DNA of 64,000 nt from Cladorhizidae sp. MBARI D1340-BT2 (taxonomy: Eukaryota; Porifera; Demospongiae; Poecilosclerida; Cladorhizidae). Every line of letters starts with the position of its first letter. The first letter of the stretch is position 1. The position numbers were made by a program, and so were the translations under genes. Under the pieces are notes generated by a model. It saw nothing but the letters and a program-made list of their open reading frames with translations. It made no database searches and was not told where the DNA came from. Where the stretch lies: positions 900,501-964,500 of the forward strand of contig JAQNBH010000021.1 in the NCBI GenBank assembly GCA_028752905.1, read 5' to 3'. Of the stretch, positions 63,701 through 64,000 are shown piece by piece.

Positions 63701-64000
63701 CACTTCACTGTAATGGACTTGATATGATTCGAATGATAGGTTTCATTATGTGTTCTCTATCTTGATATTTGCCCTAATTTGGTCTATAATATGTTTCTCA
63801 TTTTTCCCCCAAAAATCTTGCTTTTTTGCCGTAAAGCTCATAACTTTCTACACTTTACCCACAAAAGATATTTTTTATATCACCGAATAGCCCTTCTAAT
63901 TATCTATCTTTTGTATGTGCCAAATTTTGAGTACTCTAAGTATTAGCAAGTTATGGTGATTTGAAGTGGTAAGGTTTGCGATCTTTCCTGGCGTTTTCCA
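49613..64000 (+). repeat. Divergent monomer subtypes toward the right end
   Basis: M51, M57, M62 and M63 share GTCTGTATG, CTTATCTACACTTTATCTAA, TTTTTTATCACC, TTTTTTACG and TACCCTAAGC. M61 shares the first part but ends in the other subtype. M60, M65 and M66 share ATAACTTTCTACAC, CCCACAAAAGATATTTTTTA, ATCTATCTTTTGTATG and CCAAATTTTGAG, and the end of M61 (about 59370-59400) has that last part too. These types do not occur left of about 50160. They mark the most diverged end of the visible array. Confidence 0.75.
56880..63224 (+). repeat. Higher-order duplication, offset 4532 bp (5 monomers, one shortened)
   Basis: M59-M60 match M64-M65, including the AGAAAATTTTTATATCACCG with TTTCGTGTAC type at about 57520 and 62050 and the CCCACAAAAG type at about 58420 and 62950. 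M66 repeats the CCCACAAAAG type again, 907 bp later. The period is shorter than five full monomers, partly because of the 4-bp deletion at the end of M63 near 61404. Confidence 0.65.

Larger units (their letters stand above)
38796..64000 (+). repeat. Satellite array segment 3 (rest of M39 to partial M66)
   Basis: Array continuation to the window end. Monomer starts are 39625, 40531, 41440, 42346, 43254, 44162, 45070, 45978, 46886, 47794, 48702, 49613, 50521, 51430, 52336, 53244, 54152, 55063, 55971, 56880, 57786, 58693, 59600, 60508, 61412, 62318 and 63225. Lengths are 904-911 bp and the last monomer is truncated by the window end. Variants not seen further left accumulate here: AGAAAATTTT, GTGCGAAAAG, GTCTGTATG, TTTTTTACG and CCCACAAAAG. 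No gene or inserted element was seen. Confidence 0.97.

Overview
This window is almost entirely a tandem satellite array from a eukaryote, most likely an animal. The sequence is AT-rich. It has no convincing intact gene, no tRNA or rRNA, no bacterial-style operon, and one monomer family of about 904-911 bp repeated head to tail on the + strand. The host cannot be named from the sequence. The only protein-coding traces are decayed piggyBac transposase fragments, which fit an animal genome but do not fix the lineage.

Layout: array segment 1 (1-28270), a 2078-bp piggyBac-like element (28271-30348), array segment 2 (30349-36717), a second copy of the element that looks identical by eye (36718-38795), and array segment 3 (38796-64000). 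I count 66 monomers: 65 complete, two of them split by the element, plus one cut by the window end. Each monomer is itself composite. About 540 bp is a six-fold degenerate repeat (units of 70-95 bp, arranged as three pairs of about 165-185 bp). The other roughly 365 bp is a non-repeated segment bounded by a 10-bp inverted repeat.

Above the monomer there are several overlapping higher-order duplications, with offsets of 2728, 4550, 1820, 5450, 8447, 3632 and again 5450 bp (3, 5, 2, 6, 7 plus the insert, 4 and 6 monomers). They look like successive rounds of unequal exchange. The second transposon copy arose from the 8447-bp duplication, not from a second insertion. One probable exchange junction can be placed at about 32963-33000.

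The inserted element has TTAA target-site duplications, 13-bp terminal inverted repeats, subterminal palindromes and a broken transposase. The transposase remnant keeps the blocks around the first and third catalytic Asp but has lost the block holding the second. Its 3' part is an unrelated 439-bp minisatellite rich in GCTAGC. It cannot encode its own mobilisation. The short ORFs that recur in every monomer are by-products of repetition and use TTG or GTG starts. I do not call them genes.
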